Part shown: piece by piece, positions 34,806 through 44,300 of the stretch
Layout of the letters: the number at the start of each line of letters is the position of its first letter
How positions within the stretch are numbered: position 1 is the stretch's first letter
Assembly (NCBI GenBank): GCA_964429135.1
Contig: CAYSAU010000007.1
Location: forward strand, 62,001-126,000
DNA length: 64,000 nt
Origin: CAZSDU01 sp964429135
GTDB taxonomy: Bacteria; Bacteroidota; Bacteroidia; Bacteroidales; FEN-979
Direction of reading: 5' to 3'
Translations under genes and position numbers: made by a program
Notes under the pieces: model-generated
Databases searched by the model: none
What the model was told of the DNA's origin: nothing
What the model saw: the letters and a program-made list of their open reading frames with translations, nothing else

Positions 34806-37800
34806 TAAAACCTCAGGTGATTAGAAATATCTTGCTCTTCTTTCTTATTGCCATAAACCTATATGGGTTTGCGCAGAGCGAAGGGAAGCATGGGGGTGTT
34901 TGCTTCCGGGTTGATGAAAATCCTTCTCTTACGAAGTTATCACAGTATGATGCGCTCTTTTCTGTTCATCAACAGAATTTCTGTATGGCCATGACTTCAT
35001 GGGTATTCCCTATCACTCCTGCTTACGTTGATTCATTGAAAGCCTGGATGAATAAAGGGCATGAGGTGATGGATAATACTCCTACACATCAAACGCAGTA
35101 TTTTAACCTGATCAATCCAGATGAGGATACATTGTATATCAATCAACCAGGAGTGGATCATATTAATCTGGAGAAAGTTTGCCTGAAAATCAATAGCATT
35201 GATACGACACAGTCACATCTGGAAGGATGGATAGATGTTTCCGGTAATCTATTAATCAGCCAGAACCCTGGCGAGTTTTCCGATCTTTCTGGCAATCCCT
35301 ATTATTTTGCGCTGTATTTGTCTGAGCCTTTTCATTCCATTTATTTATGGTACGATCTCAGGGCAAGTAATCCTAATGATGTGGATTCAGTATATATTCG
35401 GTCCTTCTGGGAAGAACCGGTAAACCTGATTGCTCAGAATGGAGTTTCTTACCACAAGCTGACCCAGCAGAATGTGATCATGGATCAGGACGGTATTCGC
35501 TTGCTTGGCAAGCAGTCACTGAAAATTTATTCAGATCTTGACCTCCCCAGACCTTATACCTGGATTCATCCCAATGGGCAAATGCCATGGATCAGTGCCT
35601 ATGAGTTGAAGTGGAATATGGGAGATTCTCTGCAATACCAGCAAGGTTCAAATTATATCAATTATGCCAAACTTTGCTATAATGAATACACTCCTTATCA
35701 GGTTGCCCCATACGGGATGCAAGCTAGCCTGTCGAATGAAACACAGGATCTGAAGACGACAAAGCACATGATTGCAGATGCTGTCGCTCAGCATTATGTG
35801 AAAATTGACCTGGCCAGATTTCAGAATCCCCTGGGAGGCTGGGATGCTTTTCTTCAGCGAACAGACAGCCTGCTCTCCTGGTGTGTTTCCAATAATATCC
35901 CAATCAGGACCTATGCCCAATGGAAAGCACTGCTTTACGATAGTGTTCCAAACAGGGTAGTCAATATCTTTCCGAATTTAAACGTTGACCTTGATCATGA
36001 TTTTTATCCGGATGGGTACGAAAACAATCAGATCGTTACCAGTGTATTTGATACAACTGACGGGGTACCTGAAAGCGGGTACAAGAGTTTCCTAATGCAG
36101 GGTCTAGGTTATATTTTTCAAATTAATACCCTGGCAGGTCTGGAAAAGGGCAAAAATAAATTTACCATCTGGACCAGGGGTCAGGATGTTCCCGGCAGTG
36201 TTGTGACCCTGCGTTTCGAATTCCCGGAAAGGGGTTTGCTTTATACTTTTGATTTTCCATCCGATACAAGTATATGGTCAGAACATTATGCACTCATTGA
36301 TGTTCCTGACTCTATCTCTTTTATGACGGTTTATGGTATTCATGCAGATACTACGGCCGACACCATCCGGATTAGCGGAATGTCCATGCGATCTGCTGGT
36401 TTTCTTAAACAAGTCAAGTATCCCCGGCAGATGAGAACGGCTAATGAACCTTTTGCATCTGTCGCCCTCAATGACCTGGTCATCGATTCTTTATATAACC
36501 CGGCAACCATCACCTGGTCTGCCCCGACTTCAGGTTTATTAAACATGACTATTTTACCAGGGAATATTTTAAAGGTGCTGAAACCCGTTTCATTCTGGGA
36601 GGGCTCAGATTCTGCCTACGTCGTTGCCAACAGTCCTGACGGCATTGCAGACAGTTGCCTGTTTTCTTTTGTATCAAGCCCGATAGAGGATGCCTGTGCA
36701 GGCTTACCAATTATGCTGTCATTATTGGATACGCTTGAAAATGATGTGGTTACATGGACTTCTCGTCCTTTTGATCCCTCGATGGACAATCCCCATCTAT
36801 ACAATCCCACAGTGAATCCCATGATGACCACGATGTATACAGTTCAGGCCCGTAACCCCATCGGAGGGAATATATACTGGGACAGCATCGAAGTGAAACG
36901 CTTTGCATATCCTGATCCGGGATTACCAACAGATACCATAATATGCAAGCATCAAAAGTTGAAGTTAACTGCTTCCGGAGGGATACATTATTTATGGAGT
37001 ACAGGGGATACTACTGAGAGTATAACCGTATCACCATTGGAAAATATGGAATTTTCCGTACTGGTTACTAATGAACATGACTGTTCTGCCAGTGATACGG
37101 TTTTAGTTACCGTATTACCCCTTCCCGATGCAGTCATTTTTGGCATTCAGCCTACTTATTGCCAGGATTTTCCACCATTTACCATTCCCGGATGGCCTCC
37201 GGGTGGTGTATTTTCGGGTACTTCCGGGGTTGAAGGAGATACTTTATTCCCTGCCCGTGCTAACCCGGGAATGAATCAAATCTGGTACACCGTCACGGAT
37301 GAAATAACGGCTTGCAGTAATACTGATACTGCTTATATCACCATCTATCCTCAACCCGTCATACAGCCCTTACCGGATGCAGAAGTTTGCGGTCAGAATT
37401 CCATACTTCTGAATGCCGGTTCAGGATTCGATAATTATTTATGGTCGACGGGGGAAACTTCCTCCAGTATCGTGGTTGATTCAAGCGGTTATGGTCTGGG
37501 GCTTGCCCAAATCTGGGTTTACGTGACTTTAGATGGTTGCATTGACCGGGATACTTCCAATATAACCTTTATTTTATGTCCCGGATTCCAGGATAAGGAT
37601 TTTCAACATCACTTTATGCTGTATCCTAATCCGGCAACCAATGAAGTTATTCTCTCCGTGAAGGATAAAGCCATTTTACCCTTGCAGTTGAACCTCCTTG
37701 ATTCAAAAGGAATAATTTTACGATCAATTTTTTTGGGAGATCTGGTTAACAACATTGATTTATCCCAATTCTCCAAAGGGATCTACTTTCTCATGATCAG

Positions 37801-37843
37801 CGCGGGGAAAGAAACCTATACCGGAAAAATTCTTAAAAAATAA
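34802..37843 (+). CDS. Large surface protein with deacetylase-like N-terminus and T9SS type A sorting domain
   Basis: 1013 residues. Signal peptide to about residue 24 (INLYGFAQ). The region 28-400 resembles a polysaccharide-deacetylase (NodB) fold: VCFRVDENPSLTKL with an Asp-rich first motif, HEVMDNTPTHQTQYF with His residues, and later WCVSNNIPIRTYAQWKALL. The metal triad is not certain. Jelly-roll and Ig/PKD-like domains follow, including repeats of the type YLWSTGDTTESI and YLWSTGETSSSI. The end, YPNPATNEVILSV with GIYFLMIS, is a type A sorting domain. It might act on surface glycan, but this is tentative. Third gene of the type B/SprF cassette. Confidence 0.75.
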   Translation: MIKPQVIRNILLFFLIAINLYGFAQSEGKHGGVCFRVDENPSLTKLSQYDALFSVHQQNFCMAMTSWVFPITPAYVDSLKAWMNKGHEVMDNTPTHQTQYFNLINPDEDTLYINQPGVDHINLEKVCLKINSIDTTQSHLEGWIDVSGNLLISQNPGEFSDLSGNPYYFALYLSEPFHSIYLWYDLRASNPNDVDSVYIRSFWEEPVNLIAQNGVSYHKLTQQNVIMDQDGIRLLGKQSLKIYSDLDLPRPYTWIHPNGQMPWISAYELKWNMGDSLQYQQGSNYINYAKLCYNEYTPYQVAPYGMQASLSNETQDLKTTKHMIADAVAQHYVKIDLARFQNPLGGWDAFLQRTDSLLSWCVSNNIPIRTYAQWKALLYDSVPNRVVNIFPNLNVDLDHDFYPDGYENNQIVTSVFDTTDGVPESGYKSFLMQGLGYIFQINTLAGLEKGKNKFTIWTRGQDVPGSVVTLRFEFPERGLLYTFDFPSDTSIWSEHYALIDVPDSISFMTVYGIHADTTADTIRISGMSMRSAGFLKQVKYPRQMRTANEPFASVALNDLVIDSLYNPATITWSAPTSGLLNMTILPGNILKVLKPVSFWEGSDSAYVVANSPDGIADSCLFSFVSSPIEDACAGLPIMLSLLDTLENDVVTWTSRPFDPSMDNPHLYNPTVNPMMTTMYTVQARNPIGGNIYWDSIEVKRFAYPDPGLPTDTIICKHQKLKLTASGGIHYLWSTGDTTESITVSPLENMEFSVLVTNEHDCSASDTVLVTVLPLPDAVIFGIQPTYCQDFPPFTIPGWPPGGVFSGTSGVEGDTLFPARANPGMNQIWYTVTDEITACSNTDTAYITIYPQPVIQPLPDAEVCGQNSILLNAGSGFDNYLWSTGETSSSIVVDSSGYGLGLAQIWVYVTLDGCIDRDTSNITFILCPGFQDKDFQHHFMLYPNPATNEVILSVKDKAILPLQLNLLDSKGIILRSIFLGDLVNNIDLSQFSKGIYFLMISAGKETYTGKILKK

Positions 37844-37852
37844 ATGATCCTA

Positions 37853-39157
37853 TCAGATGTTCAGGTTCTCTATCATAGAGATCAGTTCCTGTGGACGATA
37901 GGGTTTGGCAAGGTACTCATCCATCCCTGCTTTGAGGCATTTTTCACGGTCGGTAACCATGACATGTGCAGTAATGGCCAAGATTTTAACCTTTTCACTT
38001 TTCCCCATTCTTTCTGATGGAATTTTCTCTTCCAATTCCCTAATCAGATGAGTTGCTTCAATCCCATCCATGATAGGCATGGCAATATCCATCAGGATAA
38101 GGTCATAATTATTCTTTTTAAACTTTTCAACTGCCATTTTCCCGTTTTCGGCCAATTCAACCTTATGGCCTGCCCTTTGTAAAGTTGTAACGGCGAATTT
38201 TTGGTTTAAAATATTATCTTCCACCAAGAGAATTGTTAAAGGTCTGGATTGCTTAATTTTAGGCTGAGTTTCCAAACGATTGTTCAGGATTTGGCATTCA
38301 TCCCCTTTGATCAACCCGAGGGTAAACCAGAATGTAGATCCCTTGCCCTTAGTACTGATCACCCCGATTTTTCCCTGCATCAATTCAGTTAGGTTTTTTG
38401 AGATGGATAATCCAAGTCCGGTACCTTCAAACTGACGGATCAGTGAATTCTCCAATTGAGCATATTCATTAAATAAATTTTCTTGTTCTTCAGGAGATAT
38501 CCCCAACCCAGTATCTGTAACTTCAAATTTCAGGAGCACTATATCAGAAGGAATTTTTTCTTTTTCAAAAAAAACAGGTGGAATAAATTCCTGTATTTCA
38601 TGAATATTGTCAGCATCAAATTCAAGGGTTTCAACACCCACTAGCACACTTCCCTCATTGGTGAATTTAATGGCATTATTTGTGAGGTTGATCAGAATCT
38701 GTCTCAAGCGGGTAGGATCTCCAATCACACAGGTAGGAACCGTGGACTGAATTTTTGAAAACAAATCTATTCTTTTTCCTTTTGCTTTTAAGGATAATAA
38801 TTTTATTACCTGTTGGATTTCTTCATGCAGTAGAAAGGGTTTGTGTTCAATTTTTAGCTGGCCTGCTTCAATTTTCGAAAGATCCAGAATGTCATTGATA
38901 ATAGCCAGCAGGTTTTGGCTTGAAATATGGATAATATCGAGAAATTCTTTTTGCTCCTCACTCAGATTTGTCTGGTTCAGGATATTATATATCCCGATGA
39001 TACTATTCATAGGAGTCCTGATTTCATGACTCATGTTGGCCAAAAACATTGTTTTGGTCTTAATGGCTTTATCCGCCTGATTTTTTGTCTCTTTTAAAAG
39101 TAATTCCAGTTCCCTGATATGTTTTTCAAGGTTCAGAATTTTATCGGCCTCATTCAT
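37853..39157 (-). CDS. Hybrid histidine kinase-receiver protein without sensor domain
   Basis: 434 residues, soluble. A short coiled coil (1-35) leads into HisKA with phospho-His44 (MSHEIRTP). HATPase_c has NAIKFT (N box), DTGLGIS (G1) and GTGLGLSISKNL (G2). A C-terminal receiver (about 305-430) has ILLVEDN, the phospho-acceptor in LILMDIAMP, ITAHV, and the Lys in YLAKPY. No transmembrane or PAS/GAF input domain is present, so the signal must come through a partner. It starts 2 nt after the other hybrid kinase and lies at the end of the EPS operon. Confidence 0.92.
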   Translation of the reverse strand: MNEADKILNLEKHIRELELLLKETKNQADKAIKTKTMFLANMSHEIRTPMNSIIGIYNILNQTNLSEEQKEFLDIIHISSQNLLAIINDILDLSKIEAGQLKIEHKPFLLHEEIQQVIKLLSLKAKGKRIDLFSKIQSTVPTCVIGDPTRLRQILINLTNNAIKFTNEGSVLVGVETLEFDADNIHEIQEFIPPVFFEKEKIPSDIVLLKFEVTDTGLGISPEEQENLFNEYAQLENSLIRQFEGTGLGLSISKNLTELMQGKIGVISTKGKGSTFWFTLGLIKGDECQILNNRLETQPKIKQSRPLTILLVEDNILNQKFAVTTLQRAGHKVELAENGKMAVEKFKKNNYDLILMDIAMPIMDGIEATHLIRELEEKIPSERMGKSEKVKILAITAHVMVTDREKCLKAGMDEYLAKPYRPQELISMIENLNI

Positions 39158-39159
39158 AG

Positions 39160-40563
39160 TTAAAATTTGTTCAACTGGTTTTTAATGATCGAATATAGTT
39201 CTTGTTGATTGATCGGTTTGGCGATATAATCATCAAAACCAGATTCAAGTAATTTTTCTTTATCACCGGTCATGGCATAGGCTGTCTGCGCGACAAAGGG
39301 TATGGTTCTATACACCTTCCATTTTTTTCTGATTTCCTGCATCAGTTTAATTCCATCCCATGGAGGAGGGAGGTTGATATCGAACAGCATGATATCAAAT
39401 ACTTTTCCCTCTTTCTGGGTTTGTTCAATGATTTTCAGGGTTTCATCACCATTGACTGCAGCAACCACATTACCAAGAACTTTTGTCATCTCGCAGAGGA
39501 CAATTTTATTCATCAGATCATCTTCCACTATGAATATTTCAAGTCCTTGCAGGGCTTTGAATTTTTGTTTCCGGGTGAGTTCGGGAGGTTGTTTGACTTC
39601 TTGACTCGTTTTTTCAGAGGGAAAATAAATGGTCACGGTTGTGCCACTTCCCTTGACAGATTCTATCTCGATACGACCGCGCATAAGATCTATCAGGCTT
39701 TTAGCTAAAGGAAGACCAAGTCCACCGGATTGGCTGTCTTTCGAAAAGCCTGAACTTTCCTGTCTGAACGGGTCGAAAAGTGCAGGGATATAGGAGGGAT
39801 CAATCCCGACACCGGAATCTTTCACCCGGATTGATATCTCATGAGTATCTTTGAGAAAGTCGGTAGTGACATTGACGAATCCCTTTTCCGTATATTTAAT
39901 GGCATTATCGATAATTGACCCCACAACTTTAACCAGGCTTTTTTCATCCACCAGGGCATTCGGAACTTCATTCCCGATAAAATTAAGTTTTAATTTCTGT
40001 TCATTCGCTTTGAAAATGAACAATTGCATGGCATTGGCAACAATGTGGGTAATATTGCAGGATTGAAGTTTGATCTGCATGTCATTGGCTTCAATCTTAC
40101 TGATATCGATGATGTTGTTTAGTAGATGTAAAAGACGGTCCCCGCTCTCAGAAATGGCTCGTGCATATTCAAACAGTTCTTTATTTTCCAAAAGAGAAAT
40201 TTCAGCCTCCAATAAGTTGGAAAACCCTATAATGTTATTCAGGGGAGTACGGATTTCATGGCTGATATTTGAAAGGAAGGCATTCTTGAGGAAATTGGCT
40301 TCTTCAGATTTTTTCAGCGCTTTTTTGATGCTCAGGTCACTTTTTTCTTTGGCGATATAGTCTGCCTTAAACGTATTGATTTTTTCTTCAATGATATGAT
40401 CTACATCATTCCTCATTTTTACCAGGGATGATTTTGACTCCTGGAGTTCCTGGTCTTTGGCCTTTACTTCTTCTGAAAGACTTTTATTTTTCTTATTCAT
40501 AAGAAATAGCAAAGCAGTACAGCTCAACAGAAAACAGGAAAGAAGGATAATGGTAATCAGCAT
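39160..40563 (-). CDS. Membrane-anchored hybrid histidine kinase-receiver protein
   Basis: 467 residues. One N-terminal membrane span (LITIILLSCFLLSCTALLFL), then a long coiled coil (25-95) with no periplasmic domain. HisKA has phospho-His102 (ISHEIRTP). HATPase_c has NAIKYT, DSGVGID and GGLGLPLAKSL. The receiver at about 340-465 has IFIVEDD, acceptor Asp in MLFDINLPP, and YIAKPI. With the next gene (2 nt away) it forms a kinase pair. It starts 9 nt after the methyltransferase stop, so it is part of the EPS transcription unit. Confidence 0.92.
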   Translation of the reverse strand: MLITIILLSCFLLSCTALLFLMNKKNKSLSEEVKAKDQELQESKSSLVKMRNDVDHIIEEKINTFKADYIAKEKSDLSIKKALKKSEEANFLKNAFLSNISHEIRTPLNNIIGFSNLLEAEISLLENKELFEYARAISESGDRLLHLLNNIIDISKIEANDMQIKLQSCNITHIVANAMQLFIFKANEQKLKLNFIGNEVPNALVDEKSLVKVVGSIIDNAIKYTEKGFVNVTTDFLKDTHEISIRVKDSGVGIDPSYIPALFDPFRQESSGFSKDSQSGGLGLPLAKSLIDLMRGRIEIESVKGSGTTVTIYFPSEKTSQEVKQPPELTRKQKFKALQGLEIFIVEDDLMNKIVLCEMTKVLGNVVAAVNGDETLKIIEQTQKEGKVFDIMLFDINLPPPWDGIKLMQEIRKKWKVYRTIPFVAQTAYAMTGDKEKLLESGFDDYIAKPINQQELYSIIKNQLNKF

Positions 40564-40572
40564 TGAGATGGT

Positions 40573-41379
40573 TTATTTATAGGCGACAAATAGTTTTTCA
40601 GCCGGATTGATGGCGAATTTTTTTAACTCCTCATTTGATTTTTCAGAATAAGGAGAATAGGGTCTGACGATAAAACCAGTATTTTCCAGACGGGTTTGAT
40701 AATCCTGTCCGTAGATTCTGACGTGATCGAATTGTCCGAAGGCTTTTTCACGGTCTTCCGGCTGAATGATGGTGGGATCTTCATAAGTCGTGGTTAAAAC
40801 TGCGGATATGGGAACCTGAAGGATAGCCATTCCTCCTGGTTTCAGGACGCGGTACAGTTCCCTCATAGCCAGTTTGTCGTCTTCGATATGTTCCAGGACA
40901 TGGTTGCAAATGACTACATCAAAGGCTTCATCATTATAAGGGATATTGGTAATATCTAGAAGGTTGGTCTGGCGCTCATAATAATAACCTTCAAGGTATT
41001 TTACTCCTGCGATGTATGTGAGGTTAGGAAGCCCGTTAAGCAATGCCCTTAAACAACCCTCTGGAGCTACATGAAATATTTTCATGGGTGCAGTAAATAC
41101 ATTAGTTTTATCATGCAGGAAAAGATAAATAAGCCTGTCACGGTCCAGGGAATAGCAACGGGGGCATACATCATTTTGACGATAACCGGCACCGATCACT
41201 TTTTTTTCATACAACACAGGAACATCAGATCCACCGGGAAGAAAGGAACGGAACGAATGTTTGCAATAAGGACAGTAATATAAATCTCCTTTATAATACA
41301 GGGCTTTGGCTTTTTGTAGCCACCCCCTGAGTTTCCTTCCAAGCCAGAAAGGAATAATGTTTTTTAACTTGCTATCCAT
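40573..41379 (-). CDS. Class I SAM methyltransferase with N-terminal four-Cys zinc-ribbon-like segment
   Basis: 268 residues. C36/C39 (YYCPYCK) and C72/C75 (VCPRCY) form two CxxC pairs, suggesting a bound zinc. The methyltransferase part follows: MKIFHVAPEGCLRALL, DITNIPYNDEAFDVVICNHV with LEHIEDD, and ELYRVLKPGGMAILQVP. In EPS loci such enzymes methylate sugars or end-cap chains. The substrate is unknown. It lies between the beta-helix protein and the kinase pair. Confidence 0.85.
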   Translation of the reverse strand: MDSKLKNIIPFWLGRKLRGWLQKAKALYYKGDLYYCPYCKHSFRSFLPGGSDVPVLYEKKVIGAGYRQNDVCPRCYSLDRDRLIYLFLHDKTNVFTAPMKIFHVAPEGCLRALLNGLPNLTYIAGVKYLEGYYYERQTNLLDITNIPYNDEAFDVVICNHVLEHIEDDKLAMRELYRVLKPGGMAILQVPISAVLTTTYEDPTIIQPEDREKAFGQFDHVRIYGQDYQTRLENTGFIVRPYSPYSEKSNEELKKFAINPAEKLFVAYK

Positions 41380-41427
41380 GGCGATTGAATTTGATGTAAA
41401 ATTAATGTAAACTCGCTGATATTAACC

Positions 41428-43110
41428 TCATTTGATAGAAATTATACTTTTTATCATAAAATCATGATCTGTAGTCAGTTTAAGGAAATAATGTCCGGCA
41501 GGTAAATCCAGTCCACTGATGGTTTTTTGATAATTTCCAGGTCCCTGAATCATTTTAATCGCTGGGGCCGACATAACTCCCTGGGAATCATAAATCGAAA
41601 AAGTTACGTTTGTTTTACTGTTCAGGATATATTTCACATTGATGAAATGTTTGAATGGATTGGGAGAGGGTTGCAGTTGAAGGATTTCGTTTCCTTTATG
41701 TTCCGGAATATTCAGTAAAGAGGAATCATGGCATTCAAATGCACCGATATCATTGAGGTTTGCAAATGGTCTTGTACGATTCAGCACATCCATCCCAATA
41801 ACGAAACCCGACCAGTTTCCTTTATTGACTGCCGGAGAAGTAGGCTTCAGATCAAAATTACCCTCGATGGGATCCATGAATTGGATGGGAGAGTATTCCC
41901 TGTTTTTCAGGTTATTGACATCCGTTGCCGGAATGGAAGAAGCAAGAGAACTGACATAGGATTTTTCCCCTTCCAAGGAATATCCTCCGGGGTCAACGAT
42001 AATGTTATTTGATACTAAAATAATGCTGCTATGATAATTTGCCGACCTGACACCGAAAGTTTTTGGCGACAGAATGGTATTATAGGTCACGGTATAATCC
42101 TCTCCTGGGACAGTGGCATAATCACCCAGATAAATCCCATGCTTCATATACGGAGAGTAGTTCTGATCGGGATAGAATGATTTTCCCGGATTCACAATCA
42201 GGTTGTTATAAATTTTTTGTCCACCCAGAGAAAAGATGTCAATACCATCCCCTTTGCCATCCATGATTTTATTATTATAGCAATCACATCTGGAACCGCC
42301 TCCATTAAGAATACCACTCATCTGATTCAGGTAGCCGGCTTCGCTGTCGTGATAGATTTCATTGTCATGGATGGAACATCCGGAATCAGCGGATGATACC
42401 TGAATGCCATCCCATGCAGTGTATTCAACACGGTTATTATACACTTCGACGCCCCGGAGGAGATGAGGATAAACCAGGGTGTCCTTTCCATGGAATTGAA
42501 GTGTTTTTCCCAGATAAAAAGTACTTCCAATATACAGCCCTTCCATCCCTGTATGATGTATATAGTTCTCGTGCACAAGAAGATTTCTGAGGGTATATTT
42601 TTCACGGGTGGATGTGAATGTTGTGTCTGGATCTGTTTTTGCAAACATTCCAACCAGGCTGGTATAACTAATTTCCACCCCCTTGACCTCTATATCGGTA
42701 CTTAATCCATCGACTGAAATCCCTGCTCCATTCACTTGTGTGGCCAGAAAACCGTAAGGCAGCGAAAGAATTCCATGGCCTGAAAAGATGATATGAGCAC
42801 AGGAGTCTATTTTTATACCGTAATTATATCCGCTGACAACTGCCTGTCCTCCTGAATTTATAATGACAATAGGTGAGATAGCTGTTCCCTGTAGATGAGT
42901 GAAACGAAGGAAAAGCCTGAGTCCGGAAAGCACACAAATGGTATCACCGGGTCTGACATGGCTGGCATTGCTTCTTCCATCGATATAAGTAGTGGAAAGA
43001 TCTACCGTCATTTTACAACCTGAAGATTGGCTAAAAATCTGAACGGAGGCTGTCATAAAAGAAAGCATGAGAAGAATGATGGTTATCCCTTTTATGCTAA
43101 GGTTTTTCAT
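41428..43110 (-). CDS. Right-handed beta-helix surface protein with T9SS type A sorting domain
   Basis: 560 residues with a signal peptide (to about residue 28). The middle (100-390) has parallel beta-helix repeats of the kind found in polysaccharide lyases and epimerases: GVEVYNNRVEYTAWDGIQV, CSIHDNEIYHDSEAG, CDCYNNKIMDGKGDGIDI and KIYNNLIVNPG. A linker (NRTRPFANLNDIGAFE) leads to the sorting domain with PSPNPFKHFINVKYIL and GHYFLKLTTD. Its place in the EPS locus suggests it binds, cuts or modifies the polymer at the surface. No catalytic residues could be assigned. Confidence 0.87.
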   Translation of the reverse strand: MKNLSIKGITIILLMLSFMTASVQIFSQSSGCKMTVDLSTTYIDGRSNASHVRPGDTICVLSGLRLFLRFTHLQGTAISPIVIINSGGQAVVSGYNYGIKIDSCAHIIFSGHGILSLPYGFLATQVNGAGISVDGLSTDIEVKGVEISYTSLVGMFAKTDPDTTFTSTREKYTLRNLLVHENYIHHTGMEGLYIGSTFYLGKTLQFHGKDTLVYPHLLRGVEVYNNRVEYTAWDGIQVSSADSGCSIHDNEIYHDSEAGYLNQMSGILNGGGSRCDCYNNKIMDGKGDGIDIFSLGGQKIYNNLIVNPGKSFYPDQNYSPYMKHGIYLGDYATVPGEDYTVTYNTILSPKTFGVRSANYHSSIILVSNNIIVDPGGYSLEGEKSYVSSLASSIPATDVNNLKNREYSPIQFMDPIEGNFDLKPTSPAVNKGNWSGFVIGMDVLNRTRPFANLNDIGAFECHDSSLLNIPEHKGNEILQLQPSPNPFKHFINVKYILNSKTNVTFSIYDSQGVMSAPAIKMIQGPGNYQKTISGLDLPAGHYFLKLTTDHDFMIKSIISIK

Positions 43111-43120
43111 ATAACTTGCT

Positions 43121-44296
43121 TTAGCCTCTTTTTGCTCTTTCCCAGTTAACGGATTGCTGCTTCTTGATATACCGGAAGAAGCCCAAGTAAACTGCCAGAT
43201 TCATAATAAAGAAGTAATACGGAATGTACAGTAATTTTACCTTGATTTTTTTTTCTTCCAAATACCAACCGAGGAGAGCGGCAAAATAAAAGACGAGCTG
43301 TCCGTAAAAAAGCCAGGAATAAATTCCAGAGAAGTTCGTCAAGCCTTGATGCATAGCAATGAAAAAATTGCAAACAAGTATGACGAGCAGTCCGAGGGGG
43401 GCCAGCGTCCAGCGCAGTACCCGGTGTGAAATATACTGAAATGAAAGAATCCCATATTTAAAAGGATTTAATAAAGCTTTAAGCCGGATAACGGATTGAA
43501 TTCCTCCAGCAGAAATTCTGATTTTTCGTTTCAGTTCTTCTTTCACGCTTGCACTTGGATTTTCAATGGCATAGGCCTCAGGGTCGTACTGAATGGTAAA
43601 ACCTTTCATGGCAATTCTCAGGGAAATGATAAAATCATCCAGTAGGGTGTCTTTTTCAACGGGTGTAAAAAGCTCAGTACGCAAGGCAAATAATTCCCCG
43701 GCAGCCCCAACCACAGAGTATAATTCAGCATCCCATTTTTTAAGGGTAGATTCATATTTCCAGTAAATTCCTTCAGTAGCAGCGACAGAATCTTTATCGA
43801 AAATTCTTTTCTCTCCGGAAACACAACCCACTTTCTTATCTTGGAATAAACTGACGATTCGGCGGATGGATTCTTTTCCAAGCATGGTATTTCCATCAGA
43901 GAAAATGACAATCGGTGTTTTTACAAATTGCATCCCTCTGTTCATAGCGGCAATCTTTCCTGCCCTTGCATCCTGATGATATACTTCTGCTTCAGGATAG
44001 GCACGCAAGATGTCAGGAGTGCCATCATCTGAACCATCGGTTACCCAGATATATCTGACTTTCTCTCTTGGATAATCCAGTGCAAAAGAATTTTGCATTT
44101 TTTCGGCGATATAATCCTTTTCATTATAAGCGGCTACGAAAAGTGTCACATCCGGCTCATAATCATTTTGGATGATCTTCTTTTGAATAAAAATCCTTTT
44201 CAACCTGACCAGGAAAAAGAGCAGAATTCCGTAACCCAGGTAGGCATAAAAGATGAGGAATAAAAATATCCAGAATAGAATAATGATCGTAGTCAT
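43121..44296 (-). CDS. Membrane GT2 glycosyltransferase (processive type)
   Basis: 391 residues. An N-terminal membrane span (4-31), then the GT2 core: VTLFVAAYNEKDYIAEKM, WVTDGSDDGT, IVIFSDGNTM and the DDFIISLRI acidic motif. Three or so membrane spans follow (about 280-380). KRKIRISAGG stands where processive enzymes have a QxxRW-type motif, so processivity is doubtful. Probably adds a sugar at the inner face of the membrane in EPS synthesis. Spaced 4 nt from the GT4 gene upstream. Confidence 0.86.
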   Translation of the reverse strand: MTTIIILFWIFLFLIFYAYLGYGILLFFLVRLKRIFIQKKIIQNDYEPDVTLFVAAYNEKDYIAEKMQNSFALDYPREKVRYIWVTDGSDDGTPDILRAYPEAEVYHQDARAGKIAAMNRGMQFVKTPIVIFSDGNTMLGKESIRRIVSLFQDKKVGCVSGEKRIFDKDSVAATEGIYWKYESTLKKWDAELYSVVGAAGELFALRTELFTPVEKDTLLDDFIISLRIAMKGFTIQYDPEAYAIENPSASVKEELKRKIRISAGGIQSVIRLKALLNPFKYGILSFQYISHRVLRWTLAPLGLLVILVCNFFIAMHQGLTNFSGIYSWLFYGQLVFYFAALLGWYLEEKKIKVKLLYIPYYFFIMNLAVYLGFFRYIKKQQSVNWERAKRG

Positions 44297-44300
44297 AGCT

